Counted from the first letter of the stretch, positions 56,001-63,772 are shown. The stretch is DNA of 64,000 bases from Chryseobacterium nakagawai (GCF_900637665.1 NZ_LR134386.1:4456501-4520500), one strand, 5' to 3'. Program-made: numbers and translations. Notes: generated by a model from the sequence alone, not told the origin.

Positions 56001-56081
56001 ATAAATACCTCAACCCTTTCTACAGGAGTTTACCTTGTAAAAACCTCAGAAGGACACCTTAAAAGAGTTATTGTTAAATAA
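53043..56081 (+). CDS. T9SS-secreted multidomain protein, choice-of-anchor I type
   Basis: ATG 53043 is preferred over an upstream TTG (53031), giving 1012 residues. Order: signal peptide (KGSVVAAFFFQSGLFGQ), an N-terminal domain with HYWNFNNNSS, an Ig-like region near 210-325 (TTPPTTAYLPTNN ... SFNENVRLTDNS), and a Calx-beta domain near 327-425 (ISLEKNFIKVEENAGTLAF, DDTLEEQKAEYFVVSLENP). A long choice-of-anchor I region follows (IDFSSPTTPSV, VTANEGEPNDTYTV, NEGDEKDLPGYSERT, PEGVALGKINGQTYAF), then a C-terminal T9SS sorting domain (NLFPNPVNKGNTLYF ... GVYLVKTSEG). It is exported to the cell surface by T9SS. The catalytic role is unknown. Confidence 0.85.
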   Translation: MINNYLLKGSVVAAFFFQSGLFGQTLIHYWNFNNNSSEAAITAPSSTLGNGSLVSIAGGTSVIDFAGGTGQNFNIDNLNARNGDLSGTHLRFNNPIGGALQFNLPTTGYNNVIVKFTTRRSGQGAGTQTWSYTTDGTTFVPYQTVTPQDANPQLISFDFSAVAGVSNNPNFKLKVEFSAIGGGTGGNNRFDNFTVDASPAGGVDTTPPTTAYLPTNNTNNASSIINPTISFNENVRLTDNSAITDSNAQNLVDFRLGNATGTQVPFTTTFSNNTITIIPTSGLVPGQMYYLALKPNTVEDFSDNAVTAITSSTFTTAGTSISLEKNFIKVEENAGTLAFKINVANPSTATVNLVVKPAPFSTADSNDFTLANQTININPSTTSYTVNIPIIDDTLEEQKAEYFVVSLENPTGATISGDHSATIYIVDNDKPAPVPSHEIKLNYIGSFDPSGNNNSSTEIVVHDPATQRLFTISSLTDVFDIIDFSSPTTPSVIKTVNMASYGGITSIAVKNGIIAAASPNTNPQQNGSVVFFDINGNFLKQVTVGALPDMVTFTPDGTKVITANEGEPNDTYTVDPEGTISIIDISGGIANLTQNNVTTLNFNNFDSQVAALTATGLRKVRTNNTLSQDLEPEYVTVSTDSQKAWVTLQENNAIAEVDLTTKNITGIWGLGKKDMSLPGNGFDASDNNGEILIANWPVKAYYLPDAVQNYKVGNTNYIVTANEGDEKDLPGYSERTTVGANIYTLDPAIFPNADILKASYNLGRFRVSSATGNTDGDADFEEIAALGARSFSIFNADTKQQVYDSGDQFERYIAANHPLIFNADNESNTIKSRSRAKGPEPEGVALGKINGQTYAFITLERTGGVMVYNITNPNNPTFTDYKHSRSTSAYGGDNGPEGIIYIAPENTTTQKGYAIIANEISGTLSMYEVAQSPTLATGEVKSEKETFNLFPNPVNKGNTLYFNRKQDYELYDMSGKLIGKEKNALLINTSTLSTGVYLVKTSEGHLKRVIVK

Positions 56082-56102
56082 TCTACATTTTACGATTTGA
56101 TT

Positions 56103-56125
56103 AAAGCCTCTATTTTAGAGGCTTT
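56103..56125 (+). terminator. Terminator after the T9SS protein gene
   Basis: 10-bp stem AAAGCCTCTA / TAGAGGCTTT with a 3-base loop, followed by a run of T; 21 bases after the stop codon. Confidence 0.85.
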
Positions 56126-56164
56126 TTTTATGATGATGCCAACTCGAAGTTAGAAACGGCTAAT

Positions 56165-56197
56165 ATCCTTGTTAAGGTTTTAAACCTTGACAAGGAT
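56165..56197. repeat. 33-base palindrome (CCTTGACAAGG family)
   Basis: ATCCTTGTTAAGGTTT pairs with AAACCTTGACAAGGAT around a single central T, one mismatch. It is not followed by a T-run and is therefore more likely a repeat element than a terminator. Confidence 0.5.
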
Positions 56198-56398
56198 GAT
56201 TCCTGAAAGCTTTCTCTTTACCATAAAAAGTTCACTGAGTAAATCGTTGGATTTAAATTAAGAGTACAAACAGTGTTCTATCTACACTTTTGAAATAGCT
56301 TAGTTTCTTCCTCAAAAAAAGCAATCATTTAACTTTTGATTAACTATGAGAAAATTATTTTGTACTTATATTTACCCACAACAAAAACCAAATTCAAT

Positions 56399-56788
56399 AT
56401 GAAAAGTATTAAAACAGCAGGTATTCTAGCGATTCTGTTACTCGGAACAGGCACTGCATTTTCTCAATCCAGAAAAACGGAATCTACAAAAGGTGTAGAA
56501 CAGTCTAATGGTAAAACAATACAGGTAGACGGTGTAGGCCATACTCTTAATTATACCTTAAATGGGGGAAATGTTGAGGTTTCAGGAGGCGATAATACGG
56601 TAACCGTTAAAGGAAGTGCAAGAAAAGTTTCGGTCTCAGGAACCGGTAACAAAATATACATTGATAAAGTGGATAACGTTACTATAGAAGGTGGTAATAA
56701 TACAGTTTACTATAGAAGTTCAGGAACAAAATCAGGAAAACCTAATGCCGCTCTTACCGGAGTAGGAAATAAGGTTTCAAAACAATAA
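56399..56788 (+). CDS. Exported DUF3060 protein
   Basis: ATG 56399 is chosen, giving a signal peptide (MKSIKTAGILAILLLGTGTAFSQ); the frame upstream to 56336 is not signal-like. 129 residues. The body is a series of short beta turns with repeating N-G/S-G-N-x-V/I patterns (DGVGHTLNY, VEVSGGDNTVTVKGSA, VSVSGTGNKIYID, VTIEGGNNTVYY), the DUF3060 (PF11259) right-handed beta-helix pattern. Its role is unknown. The barstar-domain gene starts 19 bases later and may be co-transcribed. Confidence 0.75.
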   Translation: MKSIKTAGILAILLLGTGTAFSQSRKTESTKGVEQSNGKTIQVDGVGHTLNYTLNGGNVEVSGGDNTVTVKGSARKVSVSGTGNKIYIDKVDNVTIEGGNNTVYYRSSGTKSGKPNAALTGVGNKVSKQ

Positions 56789-56807
56789 AACGTTCGGTAT
56801 AAATTAT

Positions 56808-57518
56808 ATGTTTGGATTTGAATTAGATCAGGGTGAAAATTCTAAAATCATTAGCTTTATAGATGAGGTAAAAAATATTGAAGGAACTCATAGCATTGCT
56901 TATAAAAAGGTAAAACTTCTCAATGTTAATGATATGGATGCCTTTAAATCTGCTATAGAAAGCTCTTCAAAAGCGTATGACAACCATGGTTTCATATCTG
57001 TATTGGATGAACAAAAAAATATTGTAGCACGTACTTTCATAAGTAATATCAAGATCATCAAATCCAAACATAATAATATCACTTTTGTGGGTCATGTATG
57101 GCAGCATCCTAAAGGCTTTCAAAGAGCTTTGGATAAGAAAATCAATAAAGAAATCACTGAAAAAAATATTTGGAAGACTTTCAAAAAAGATGAACTACAA
57201 GGATGGCTTGTATGTGCTTTAAACTCCAACAATATTGATAAGCCAAAGACAAATATTACCATTCAGATTGATGGAAATGAATTTCATAATCTGGATGGTT
57301 TCCTCTGTACTTTGGGAGAGGAAATTCATGGACCTGGAGGATATTTCGGTCGTAATTTAGTTGCATTATATGATTGTCTTGGTGGTAATTTTGGTGTAGA
57401 ATCCGTCTCAGAATTAATTTGGATAAACCATCAAAAAAGTAAAAAACTACTCAAATCTAAATTCAAAGAAATTCTCGAAATTTTTGAAGATTATAATGTA
57501 AAGATTTCACTAAATTAA
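56808..57518 (+). CDS. Two-domain protein with C-terminal barstar-like domain
   Basis: This 236-residue protein has no signal peptide. Residues about 1-140 form a domain I do not recognise (HSIAYKKVKLLNVNDMDAF, HVWQHPKGFQRALD). Residues about 148-236 match the barstar family (PF01337): NITIQIDGNEFHNLDGFLCTLGEEI, then the signature GPGGYFGRNLVALYDCLGGNFG, and WINHQKSKKLL with closing helix. Barstar proteins inhibit RNases by covering the active site. No barnase-like gene is adjacent, so it may be an orphan immunity protein or a regulator fused to another domain. Cytoplasmic place is likely. Confidence 0.68.
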   Translation: MFGFELDQGENSKIISFIDEVKNIEGTHSIAYKKVKLLNVNDMDAFKSAIESSSKAYDNHGFISVLDEQKNIVARTFISNIKIIKSKHNNITFVGHVWQHPKGFQRALDKKINKEITEKNIWKTFKKDELQGWLVCALNSNNIDKPKTNITIQIDGNEFHNLDGFLCTLGEEIHGPGGYFGRNLVALYDCLGGNFGVESVSELIWINHQKSKKLLKSKFKEILEIFEDYNVKISLN

Positions 57519-57584
57519 TTTTATACAAAATAAAAATGAGGAGAGTTATAAGAAATTTCTCACTCAGAATTCATAATGATATTT

Positions 57585-57758
57585 GGTAATTATATACAAT
57601 TTTACACTCATCGTGATATTTTAGTTATTATGAGTCTGTCATTCTGAATACAACGAAGTAAAATGAAGAATCTAAGCCATATATGAGATTCTTCCTTCGT
57701 CAGAAATCGAAGATTCGACGTAGTCAATGACAACAGTGTAAAATTGTATAGAGTTACC
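57585..57758. repeat. MITE-like palindromic repeat, copy 3
   Basis: The ends GGTAATTATATACAATTTTA and ...AAAATTGTATAGAGTTACC are near-inverted repeats. Inside are CTGTCATTCTGAATACAACG and a complementary arm ending in AATGACA. It shares core and ends with the copy at 8157-8314 in reverse orientation. 174 bases, no coding potential. The 57519-57881 gap otherwise holds two terminators. Confidence 0.8.
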
Positions 57759-57781
57759 TTATATTTTTAGATTATTTGTTT

Positions 57782-57812
57782 AAGGCTTGATAACCATTCT
57801 TTATCAAGCCTT
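57782..57812 (+). terminator. Terminator hairpin for the plus-strand unit
   Basis: 11-bp stem AAGGCTTGATA / TATCAAGCCTT with a 9-base loop, ending in a T run. Confidence 0.75.
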
Positions 57813-57828
57813 TTTGAAACAGAAAACA

Positions 57829-57863
57829 AAAAAGACAGGCCTTATACAAAAGCCTGTCTTTTT
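57829..57863 (-). terminator. Terminator hairpin after nifU-like gene
   Basis: 12-bp stem AAAAAGACAGGC / GCCTGTCTTTTT, loop CTTATACAAAA, 18 bases beyond the minus-strand stop at 57882. A/T flanks allow use in both directions. Confidence 0.8.
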
Positions 57864-57881
57864 AATATCTCAGATAGAGTT

Positions 57882-58130
57882 TTATTCTACGTTTATTACT
57901 TTTTCAATTTCCGGAGCATGTTGTTTGATTGTATTTTCCACCCCTAATTTTAAGGTTGAAAAATTCAACGAGCATCCGGAACAGTTACCCAGAAGTTTTA
58001 CAAAAACCTGATTATCCTTCACGTCAATAAGCTCAATATCACCCCCGTCTTTATTCAAAAACGGTCTGATGCTTTCCAGAGCTTCCATTACTCTTGTTAC
58101 TGTATCTTCGTGCGTTATGTTTGTTTCCAT
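57882..58130 (-). CDS. NifU-type Fe-S scaffold/carrier protein
   Basis: The 82-residue protein is the stand-alone NifU C-terminal domain (PF01106): VMEALESIRPFLNKDGGDIELIDV, then the cluster-binding CxxC in GNCSGCSL, then FSTLKLGVENTIKQHAPE. It assembles or carries [4Fe-4S] clusters in the cytoplasm. It lies 49 bases downstream of the Mrp-type ATPase gene on the same strand; both would act in Fe-S maturation. Confidence 0.9.
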   Translation of the reverse strand: METNITHEDTVTRVMEALESIRPFLNKDGGDIELIDVKDNQVFVKLLGNCSGCSLNFSTLKLGVENTIKQHAPEIEKVINVE

Positions 58131-58179
58131 ATTTTTTTCAGTTCAATTCGGTTTTTTCAAATTTGATTGAAAGTTATTA

Positions 58180-59286
58180 TTATTTTGCTTTTGGCGAGCA
58201 ACCTGCCATTGTGGAAATCTTCACAGCCTCAGTTGGAGGAAGGTTCTTATTTCTCTCTACAAGGCTTTCTACCATTTTTCTTGCCGTTTCAGTATAGATA
58301 TCTGCAATTTTAGATCCTTCCTGAAGGGCTGCCGGTCTTCCTACATCTCCAGCTTCTCTGATACTTTGGATCAAAGGAATTTCTCCTAATACTGGAATTC
58401 CAAGATCTTCAGCTAAATATTGTGCTCCCTGGTTTCCAAAGATATAATATTTATTGTCAGGAAGTTCTTCCGGTGTAAAATACGCCATATTTTCGATTAA
58501 TCCAAGAACCGGAATATTGATGCTTTCCATTTGGAACATCGCAATCCCTTTTCTTACGTCTGCCAAAGCAACGTGCTGAGGTGTACTTACAATCACTGCT
58601 CCTGTTACAGGAACTTCCTGGATGATGGATAAATGAATGTCACCTGTTCCCGGAGGAAGGTCAATCAATAAGAAATCCAGTTCTCCCCATGCAGCATCTC
58701 TGATCATTTGGTTCAATGCTTTTGAAGCCATAGGACCTCTCCATACTACAGCCTGGTTTGCCCCTGAGAAATATCCTATAGAAAGCATTTTTACCTCATA
58801 ATTTTCAACGGGTTTCATCAGGTTTTTTCCATTCACTTCCACAGAAATTGGCTTTGCTCCTTCCGTATCAAACATCGTAGGAACTGAAGGACCATAGATA
58901 TCAGCATCCAATAAACCTACTTTAAAGCCCATTTTAGCCAGCGTAACTGCCATATTTGCAGAAACGGTAGACTTTCCTACTCCTCCTTTTCCTGAAGCAA
59001 TAGCGATAATATTCTGAATTCCGGGAATTTGTTTTCCTTTGATCTGACTTTGCTGAATTTCACTAGGTTCCGGAGAAACGATTTTAAGTTTTAAATGAAT
59101 CTCTTCTCCAAATTCACTGGCAAAAGCCTGCTTCATGGCAGCCTCCAGCTTTTTCTTTTCGTGCATTGCAGGTGAATGAGCCGTCATGTCAATATAAACA
59201 TCATTACCCATAACTTGAAAATTACTCACCAAATCGTCTACTTCTATTTCTTTAAGGAAATCCTGAACCTTTTCTTTCGTCAACAT
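58180..59286 (-). CDS. Mrp/NBP35-family P-loop ATPase (Fe-S carrier)
   Basis: This 368-residue protein has an N-terminal DUF59-like part (LVSNFQVMGNDVYIDMTAHSPAMHEKKKLEAAMKQAF), then a P-loop of the deviant Walker A type, ASGKGGVGKST, near 95-105, GLLDADIYGPSVP, LIDLPPGTGDIHL and VSTPQHVALADVRKG. It transfers [4Fe-4S] clusters (ApbC/Mrp/Ind1 group). The usual CxxC after ENMxYF is absent: here it reads IENMAYFTPEELPDNKYYIFG, a form also seen in other Bacteroidota, and the C-terminal MAGCSPKAK has only one Cys. Function as Fe-S carrier is inferred from the family. Confidence 0.88.
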   Translation of the reverse strand: MLTKEKVQDFLKEIEVDDLVSNFQVMGNDVYIDMTAHSPAMHEKKKLEAAMKQAFASEFGEEIHLKLKIVSPEPSEIQQSQIKGKQIPGIQNIIAIASGKGGVGKSTVSANMAVTLAKMGFKVGLLDADIYGPSVPTMFDTEGAKPISVEVNGKNLMKPVENYEVKMLSIGYFSGANQAVVWRGPMASKALNQMIRDAAWGELDFLLIDLPPGTGDIHLSIIQEVPVTGAVIVSTPQHVALADVRKGIAMFQMESINIPVLGLIENMAYFTPEELPDNKYYIFGNQGAQYLAEDLGIPVLGEIPLIQSIREAGDVGRPAALQEGSKIADIYTETARKMVESLVERNKNLPPTEAVKISTMAGCSPKAK

Positions 59287-59436
59287 ATAAATATAAATTG
59301 TTTACAAATTTACGTTTTTTTTCGGTAATTTAGAATCAATAAAATCTATAATATCAGGTGATAAATCAGATCGTTAAAAATTTTGTTTATCTTCTTTTTT
59401 CATCATGAAGGATCACCCGACACCAAAACAAAATCT

Positions 59437-59892
59437 ATGGAAACTATTGCTTATCCATCTAAATATGCATTACCGAAGGAAATCTTCAGGATAGGAAAAA
59501 CAAGATTTAAATGGTATGATTTAGCCAATAATCCCTCAGAAATTTCTTCAGATGATATTCAAAATGCAAAAATATGCATTGAAAATGCCAATGAGAACTT
59601 TCAAAATATCGAAGATCTTGGATTTGTGATTATGCATCGATGTGGCGAAAATTACCTTCTTTTGGTATGTACATGGCGAAGTGAAAATGAATTATGGGAA
59701 AGCGTCTACTATGACGGAAGTGGAAAATTTGAAATATGGGACAGAAATAAAACCCACCTCCCGACTTACTGTGTCTGGGAAATGGGCATTGTTTACCATG
59801 AGTCCCAGGCATGGAAAAAATACCTGGGAACTACAAGGTATGAAAGTCATAAGCTGGAATATCTTAATAACTTGTTTGAAGGCGAGGTGTAG
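59437..59892 (+). CDS. Hypothetical protein
   Basis: ATG 59437 (METIAYPSKY) is chosen over the upstream TTG at 59383; 151 residues. Soluble, no signal, with aromatic-rich lines (RFKWYDLANN, CTWRSENELWESVYYDGS, YCVWEMGIVYHESQAWKKYLG). No domain recognised. Conserved-looking Trp/Tyr spacing suggests a small folded protein. No partner is evident. Confidence 0.55.
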   Translation: METIAYPSKYALPKEIFRIGKTRFKWYDLANNPSEISSDDIQNAKICIENANENFQNIEDLGFVIMHRCGENYLLLVCTWRSENELWESVYYDGSGKFEIWDRNKTHLPTYCVWEMGIVYHESQAWKKYLGTTRYESHKLEYLNNLFEGEV

Positions 59893-60225
59893 CTGGGAGA
59901 GGGAGGCTGGAAGTTATAGTAGTGTATTAACCACTGAAATTTTATTTAACTGAAATATAAACCTTTCCATAAAAGTTCAATTAATTGTTGTAAAATGAAA
60001 AGTACCTCCAACATCCCTCTTTTAGCTTCCAGCCTATTTCTTTTCCAAAATCTGTCAATAAATTGTAATCAAAAAACTGTAATTTATCAATAACCTGACA
60101 GTACCTCCTGCATCCCTCTTCCAGCTTCCAGCCTATTTCTTTTCCAAAATCTGTCAATAAATTGCAATCAAAAAACTACAATTTATCAATAGCCTGATAG
60201 TACATCCTTCTTCAAGCTTCCAGCC
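59893..60225. other. Intergenic region holding a 99-bp tandem repeat
   Basis: No gene is seen. It contains the direct repeat at 60001-60229 and a copy of the CTTCCAGC-type dispersed motif (GGAGGCTGGAAGTTAT near 59903). Confidence 0.6.
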
Positions 60226-60229
60226 TTAA
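60001..60229. repeat. 99-bp direct repeat, about 2.3 copies
   Basis: Two full 99-base units (60001-60099 and 60100-60198) start AGTACCTCC, share CTTCCAGCCTATTTCTTTTC, and end in a stretch with AATTTATCAATA. They differ at about six positions. A third partial unit starts at 60199 and runs into the end of the next gene. Each unit carries an inverted AAATTG-like hairpin (AATTGTAATC...CTGTAATTT). Copy number may vary among strains. Confidence 0.8.
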
Positions 60230-62568
60230 TTCGCTCTATCTTTCTCGTCAAAATTCACATTACGGCGTACTCCTTTTACCTTTTTATTTCCGAAAGTATA
60301 GGTTACTGATACAGTGAGCCTTCTGGCATCATAGTAATTATTAAAATAATGTGTTCCAGTTGTAAAATAGATTTCTCCTCTACTTCTTGCCTGCTTGAAA
60401 ATATCGGAAACAATGACACTCATCTGCAGATTTTTATCCATAAGGTTCATCTTGAATCCTGCTACAAAATTTCCTACAAAAGCAGAATATTTATTTCCAA
60501 AATTGGAAGGAAGACGGAGCCAATAGTTGGCAATAAGCTGAATATTTTTTTTCTTATCCAGTGATATATTATTCTGAAAATCGAACACATAGCTATATCC
60601 TTTCTTTGTTAAGGCATCTGTAGCAAACACCTCCATACTGCTGTAAGCAATATCTGCAGAATAATTGGTTTCCCAACGTTTAAAGAATGTATTGGAATAA
60701 TTTATTGTAGCACCTATACTGTTTTGGTTATAGTAATTGAAAAAAGTACTCGTTCTGCTTTCCCCGGACAGGCTGGCCAGCTGTCCAAATCCATCCAATG
60801 TTCTCTGAAAATAAAGGGTGGTGGATAATTTCCCTTTGTAGACATGGGAAAATTCAAAATTATGATTGATAGACGGCTGTAAGAAAGGATTCCCGGTAAA
60901 ATAAGAATTTATATTGGTGTACCAGCGATACGGATTGATGGCACGAAACCCAGGTCTATCAATCCTTTTGGAATAATTAAGACTGAATGTATTATTCTCA
61001 TCACTCTTATAACTCACATAAGCGGTAGGGAAAAAATTCCCATAGGAACTTTCCGATTGTTGTCCGGAAGTGAGAGAATTTCCTTTCACTACAGAATATT
61101 CATAACGAAGCCCTGCTTTTACAGACCATTTCTCATTGAAGGATTTTTCAAGACTGAAGTAAGCAGCATAATTTTTCTCATTGTACTTAAATTCATTACT
61201 CTTCGAAACATCCGTTACATAATTTCCATCCTCCAGATTTTGATAGAAAATGCTTGAATTATTATCAAAATTGGTGAACTTTATTCCAGCTTCTGTTTTA
61301 GCAAATTCATAAGGTAAAGTAAGATCCGCTTGTCCAGAATAGATTTTATAATCTACCACTGATGGCGATTTTACAATAAACTGATCTCCGGAATTTTCTA
61401 TAGTAGTAAAATCTATGGTAGTTTTGGGTAGATTAGAAAAATAATTCCCCGTAATACTTAGTTTATTGTCCCGTTTTCCAAATTTGACATCATAATAGGC
61501 ACTTATTGTCTGCTGTGTGGATTTTCCTCTATGTTCTGCATAAGTAGACAATGTATTGGTATAATTGTCGTTCTGAAAATAATCTGAAGTATTCTGAATG
61601 TCCATATTAGAATGCCCAACTCCATAATCATAGATAAACCCGATATTTGATTTCTTTCCCAGCTGATAATCAACACTTAGATTAGCGCCTAATCCATCCC
61701 CAAAGTCTATTCTGTCATCATGACTTTTAAGCCCCTCTGCTCCTGTTATCCTATAATTTTCAAAAGAATGTTTTTGATATTTGCTTTGTCTTAATTTCAA
61801 AGAGGAACGTAATTTTTCATTCTGATAATTGATCGTTGTGCTGTTTGAAAAGCCTGAATAAGTCTGTTGTTGAAAACCTGTAGTAAAACTTCCGTTCCAT
61901 CCCAGATTCTGATTCTTCTTCAGAACGATATTAATAAGCCCACTATTTCCCTGAGCTTCATATTTAGCAGGAGGAGCAGTAATCACTTCAATTTTTTCTA
62001 TATTTTCTGATCTCAGGCTTTTAAGATACGTCACAAGTTCTGCTGAAGATAAGTTCAGAATTCGTTCATTAATCATAATAGCAACACCACTTTTCCCGGC
62101 AATAGAAACTCCGGCATTCTCATCAACTTTCACTAATGGCGTTGTAGCTAGCGCATCTGCTCCATCCATTCCCTGAGAGGCAACAGAATGGGCAACATTG
62201 AAAACCAATCGGTCAGCTTTTCTTTCAATCAGTTTTTTTCTGGCTGTAAGAGTAACTCCTTCAATTTGCTTTTCTTTTTTTTCTTCAATGAAAAAGTCCT
62301 GTTTTACGTCTCCATTCACAGCAATATCTGTATTGGAAATTTCCATTCCATCCTGAATCAGTTTTATAGTATAATTCCCATTTTCAGAAAGACGTAGCGA
62401 GTAATTTCCTTTTTCATCAGAAATGGCAGTCTGCTTTTTCTGACCTTTTACAGCAATCACTTCCACATAAGAAATGGCTTTTCCGGTTTGTGTAATTTTC
62501 CCTGTAATAGTTTGAGAAAAAAGAGCTGCTGGTAACAAAATAATAGCTGAAAGTAATATCTTCTTCAT
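60226..62568 (-). CDS. Outer-membrane beta-barrel protein (TonB-type plug, family 3)
   Basis: The 780-residue protein has a signal peptide (MKKILLSAIILLPAALFSQ), a carboxypeptidase-regulatory-like domain (ITGKITQTGKAISYVEVIAV ... DEKGNYSLRLSENG, about 20-95), a TonB plug region (about 115-220: LVFNVAHSVASQG, IEVITAPPAKYEAQGNSGLINIVLKK) and a beta-barrel of the outer-membrane beta-barrel family (PF14905). It ends with strand-like VTYTFGNKKVKG then a hydrophilic tail. Such proteins import or bind unknown ligands. It stands alone; no regulator pair is visible. Confidence 0.85.
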   Translation of the reverse strand: MKKILLSAIILLPAALFSQTITGKITQTGKAISYVEVIAVKGQKKQTAISDEKGNYSLRLSENGNYTIKLIQDGMEISNTDIAVNGDVKQDFFIEEKKEKQIEGVTLTARKKLIERKADRLVFNVAHSVASQGMDGADALATTPLVKVDENAGVSIAGKSGVAIMINERILNLSSAELVTYLKSLRSENIEKIEVITAPPAKYEAQGNSGLINIVLKKNQNLGWNGSFTTGFQQQTYSGFSNSTTINYQNEKLRSSLKLRQSKYQKHSFENYRITGAEGLKSHDDRIDFGDGLGANLSVDYQLGKKSNIGFIYDYGVGHSNMDIQNTSDYFQNDNYTNTLSTYAEHRGKSTQQTISAYYDVKFGKRDNKLSITGNYFSNLPKTTIDFTTIENSGDQFIVKSPSVVDYKIYSGQADLTLPYEFAKTEAGIKFTNFDNNSSIFYQNLEDGNYVTDVSKSNEFKYNEKNYAAYFSLEKSFNEKWSVKAGLRYEYSVVKGNSLTSGQQSESSYGNFFPTAYVSYKSDENNTFSLNYSKRIDRPGFRAINPYRWYTNINSYFTGNPFLQPSINHNFEFSHVYKGKLSTTLYFQRTLDGFGQLASLSGESRTSTFFNYYNQNSIGATINYSNTFFKRWETNYSADIAYSSMEVFATDALTKKGYSYVFDFQNNISLDKKKNIQLIANYWLRLPSNFGNKYSAFVGNFVAGFKMNLMDKNLQMSVIVSDIFKQARSRGEIYFTTGTHYFNNYYDARRLTVSVTYTFGNKKVKGVRRNVNFDEKDRAN

Positions 62569-62865
62569 GTAATTTGATAATCATAGTTTTATATAGGACA
62601 ACTTGAAATTGGGTTTTATTACATTTGAAGAAAAGAAGCAAGGAAGGGGGAGGTTATTGAAATCTGCTTACAAATGATATTTCTTTAATAAGATTTTCAA
62701 AACTTATCAATTAATTATAATCGACAGACCGCAAATTATCTATATCTCTTACAAAACCTTCGGCTTCTCTCTCCCGGCTTCCAGCCCATTCTATCTCAAT
62801 TTTTTCATCCTTCTCCTCATATTTGGTACTGTACTTGATTTATTCACCCATTATAATATCAAAAC
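62569..62865. other. Intergenic region
   Basis: A GGCTTCCAGCCC-type dispersed motif lies near 62774. No gene was seen. Divergent promoters for 60226-62568 and 62866 must lie here. Confidence 0.4.
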
Positions 62866-63678
62866 ATGAAAAAAGGACTGTTTGTATTGTCTTTATTGAT
62901 GACCCAGATTATTGATGCACAAAATCATTCTCAACCTAAAGATCATACTACTACTCTTCAGGAGGTCATTGCTTCTCCTCACATTAAAGCAGACAGAATC
63001 TTTGATTTTTCTACAAAAGTTGAGATCATTCCACAAAGTCCGGGTGATAAAATTTATTATATGATGATGGATGCTAATGATGTCAATAAAAAAAAGAAAT
63101 TCATAGTTTACAAAAAGCCATTCACTATCAGCAGGACCACACGGATTCAAGCCTATACAGAAAGAAAAAGGGAAAAAAGCTCAATTGCAACTGCAAATTT
63201 CAACAGAAGACCTAATTACTGGGAAGTAACCACTCTTTCAAAAGTTGATCCTCAATATGAAGCCACCGGAAAATTAGCATTAATCGATGGGATCAGAGGG
63301 GATATAGACTGGAAAAAAGGAGACTGGCAGGGATATCTGGGACACAATTTTGAAGCGGTAATCGATTTTCAGTCCCCTTTGCAAATCACCCAGATTTCCT
63401 CTACTTATCTTCAGGACAATAAGGCACGTATTATAATGCCTAAAAAAGTAGAATACTATGCCTCCATGAACGCTAAAGATTTTATTTTACTGAATACTAT
63501 AGACAATGATATTGATCCCAAAGATGAAAAAATTCAGACCAAAGATTTTACCACAGAAATTCTTCCTACCGAAGCAAGATACCTTAAAGTAAAAGCTTAT
63601 TATTTTGGAAAACTTCCCGGATGGCATCAGAAAACTGGTGGTGAAACATATATCTTTGTTGATGAAATTTCTGTATAA
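62866..63678 (+). CDS. Exported orphan GH20-type C-terminal domain protein
   Basis: The 270-residue protein has a signal peptide (MKKGLFVLSLLMTQIIDAQ). It lacks any catalytic barrel. Residues about 45-115 look like the chitobiase C-terminal Fn3-like domain (GDKIYYMMMDANDVNKKKKF, TRIQAYTERKREKSS). Residues about 140-270 resemble the F5/8-type domain that follows GH20 catalytic domains in Bacteroidota hexosaminidases (LALIDGIRGDIDWKKGDWQGYLGHNFEAVIDF, LPTEARYLKVKAYYFGKLPGWHQKTGGETYIFVDEI). It may bind carbohydrate or be a relic of a larger enzyme. It is intact and in frame. Confidence 0.7.
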   Translation: MKKGLFVLSLLMTQIIDAQNHSQPKDHTTTLQEVIASPHIKADRIFDFSTKVEIIPQSPGDKIYYMMMDANDVNKKKKFIVYKKPFTISRTTRIQAYTERKREKSSIATANFNRRPNYWEVTTLSKVDPQYEATGKLALIDGIRGDIDWKKGDWQGYLGHNFEAVIDFQSPLQITQISSTYLQDNKARIIMPKKVEYYASMNAKDFILLNTIDNDIDPKDEKIQTKDFTTEILPTEARYLKVKAYYFGKLPGWHQKTGGETYIFVDEISV

Positions 63679-63738
63679 TAGTAAAAATGATGGAAAATGG
63701 AGGTTCATCTAAAGTAGTTCACTTCAGCTTTTCAAACC

Positions 63739-63770
63739 AAAGATAAAGCCCTTCGAAAAGCTTTATCTTT
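63739..63770. terminator. Terminator hairpin between convergent genes
   Basis: 11-bp stem AAAGATAAAGC / GCTTTATCTTT with a 10-base loop, between the stops at 63678 (plus) and 63773 (minus). Confidence 0.75.
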
Positions 63771-63772
63771 TA

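Larger units (their letters stand above)
56082..56398. other. Intergenic region with terminator and palindrome
   Basis: A terminator hairpin at 56103-56125 and a 33-base palindrome at 56165-56197 are seen; no gene is evident. Confidence 0.5.

Noticed and set aside
60001..60229. Possible CRISPR array.
   Set aside because: The units are 99 bases, contiguous and without distinct spacers, and no cas gene is near.
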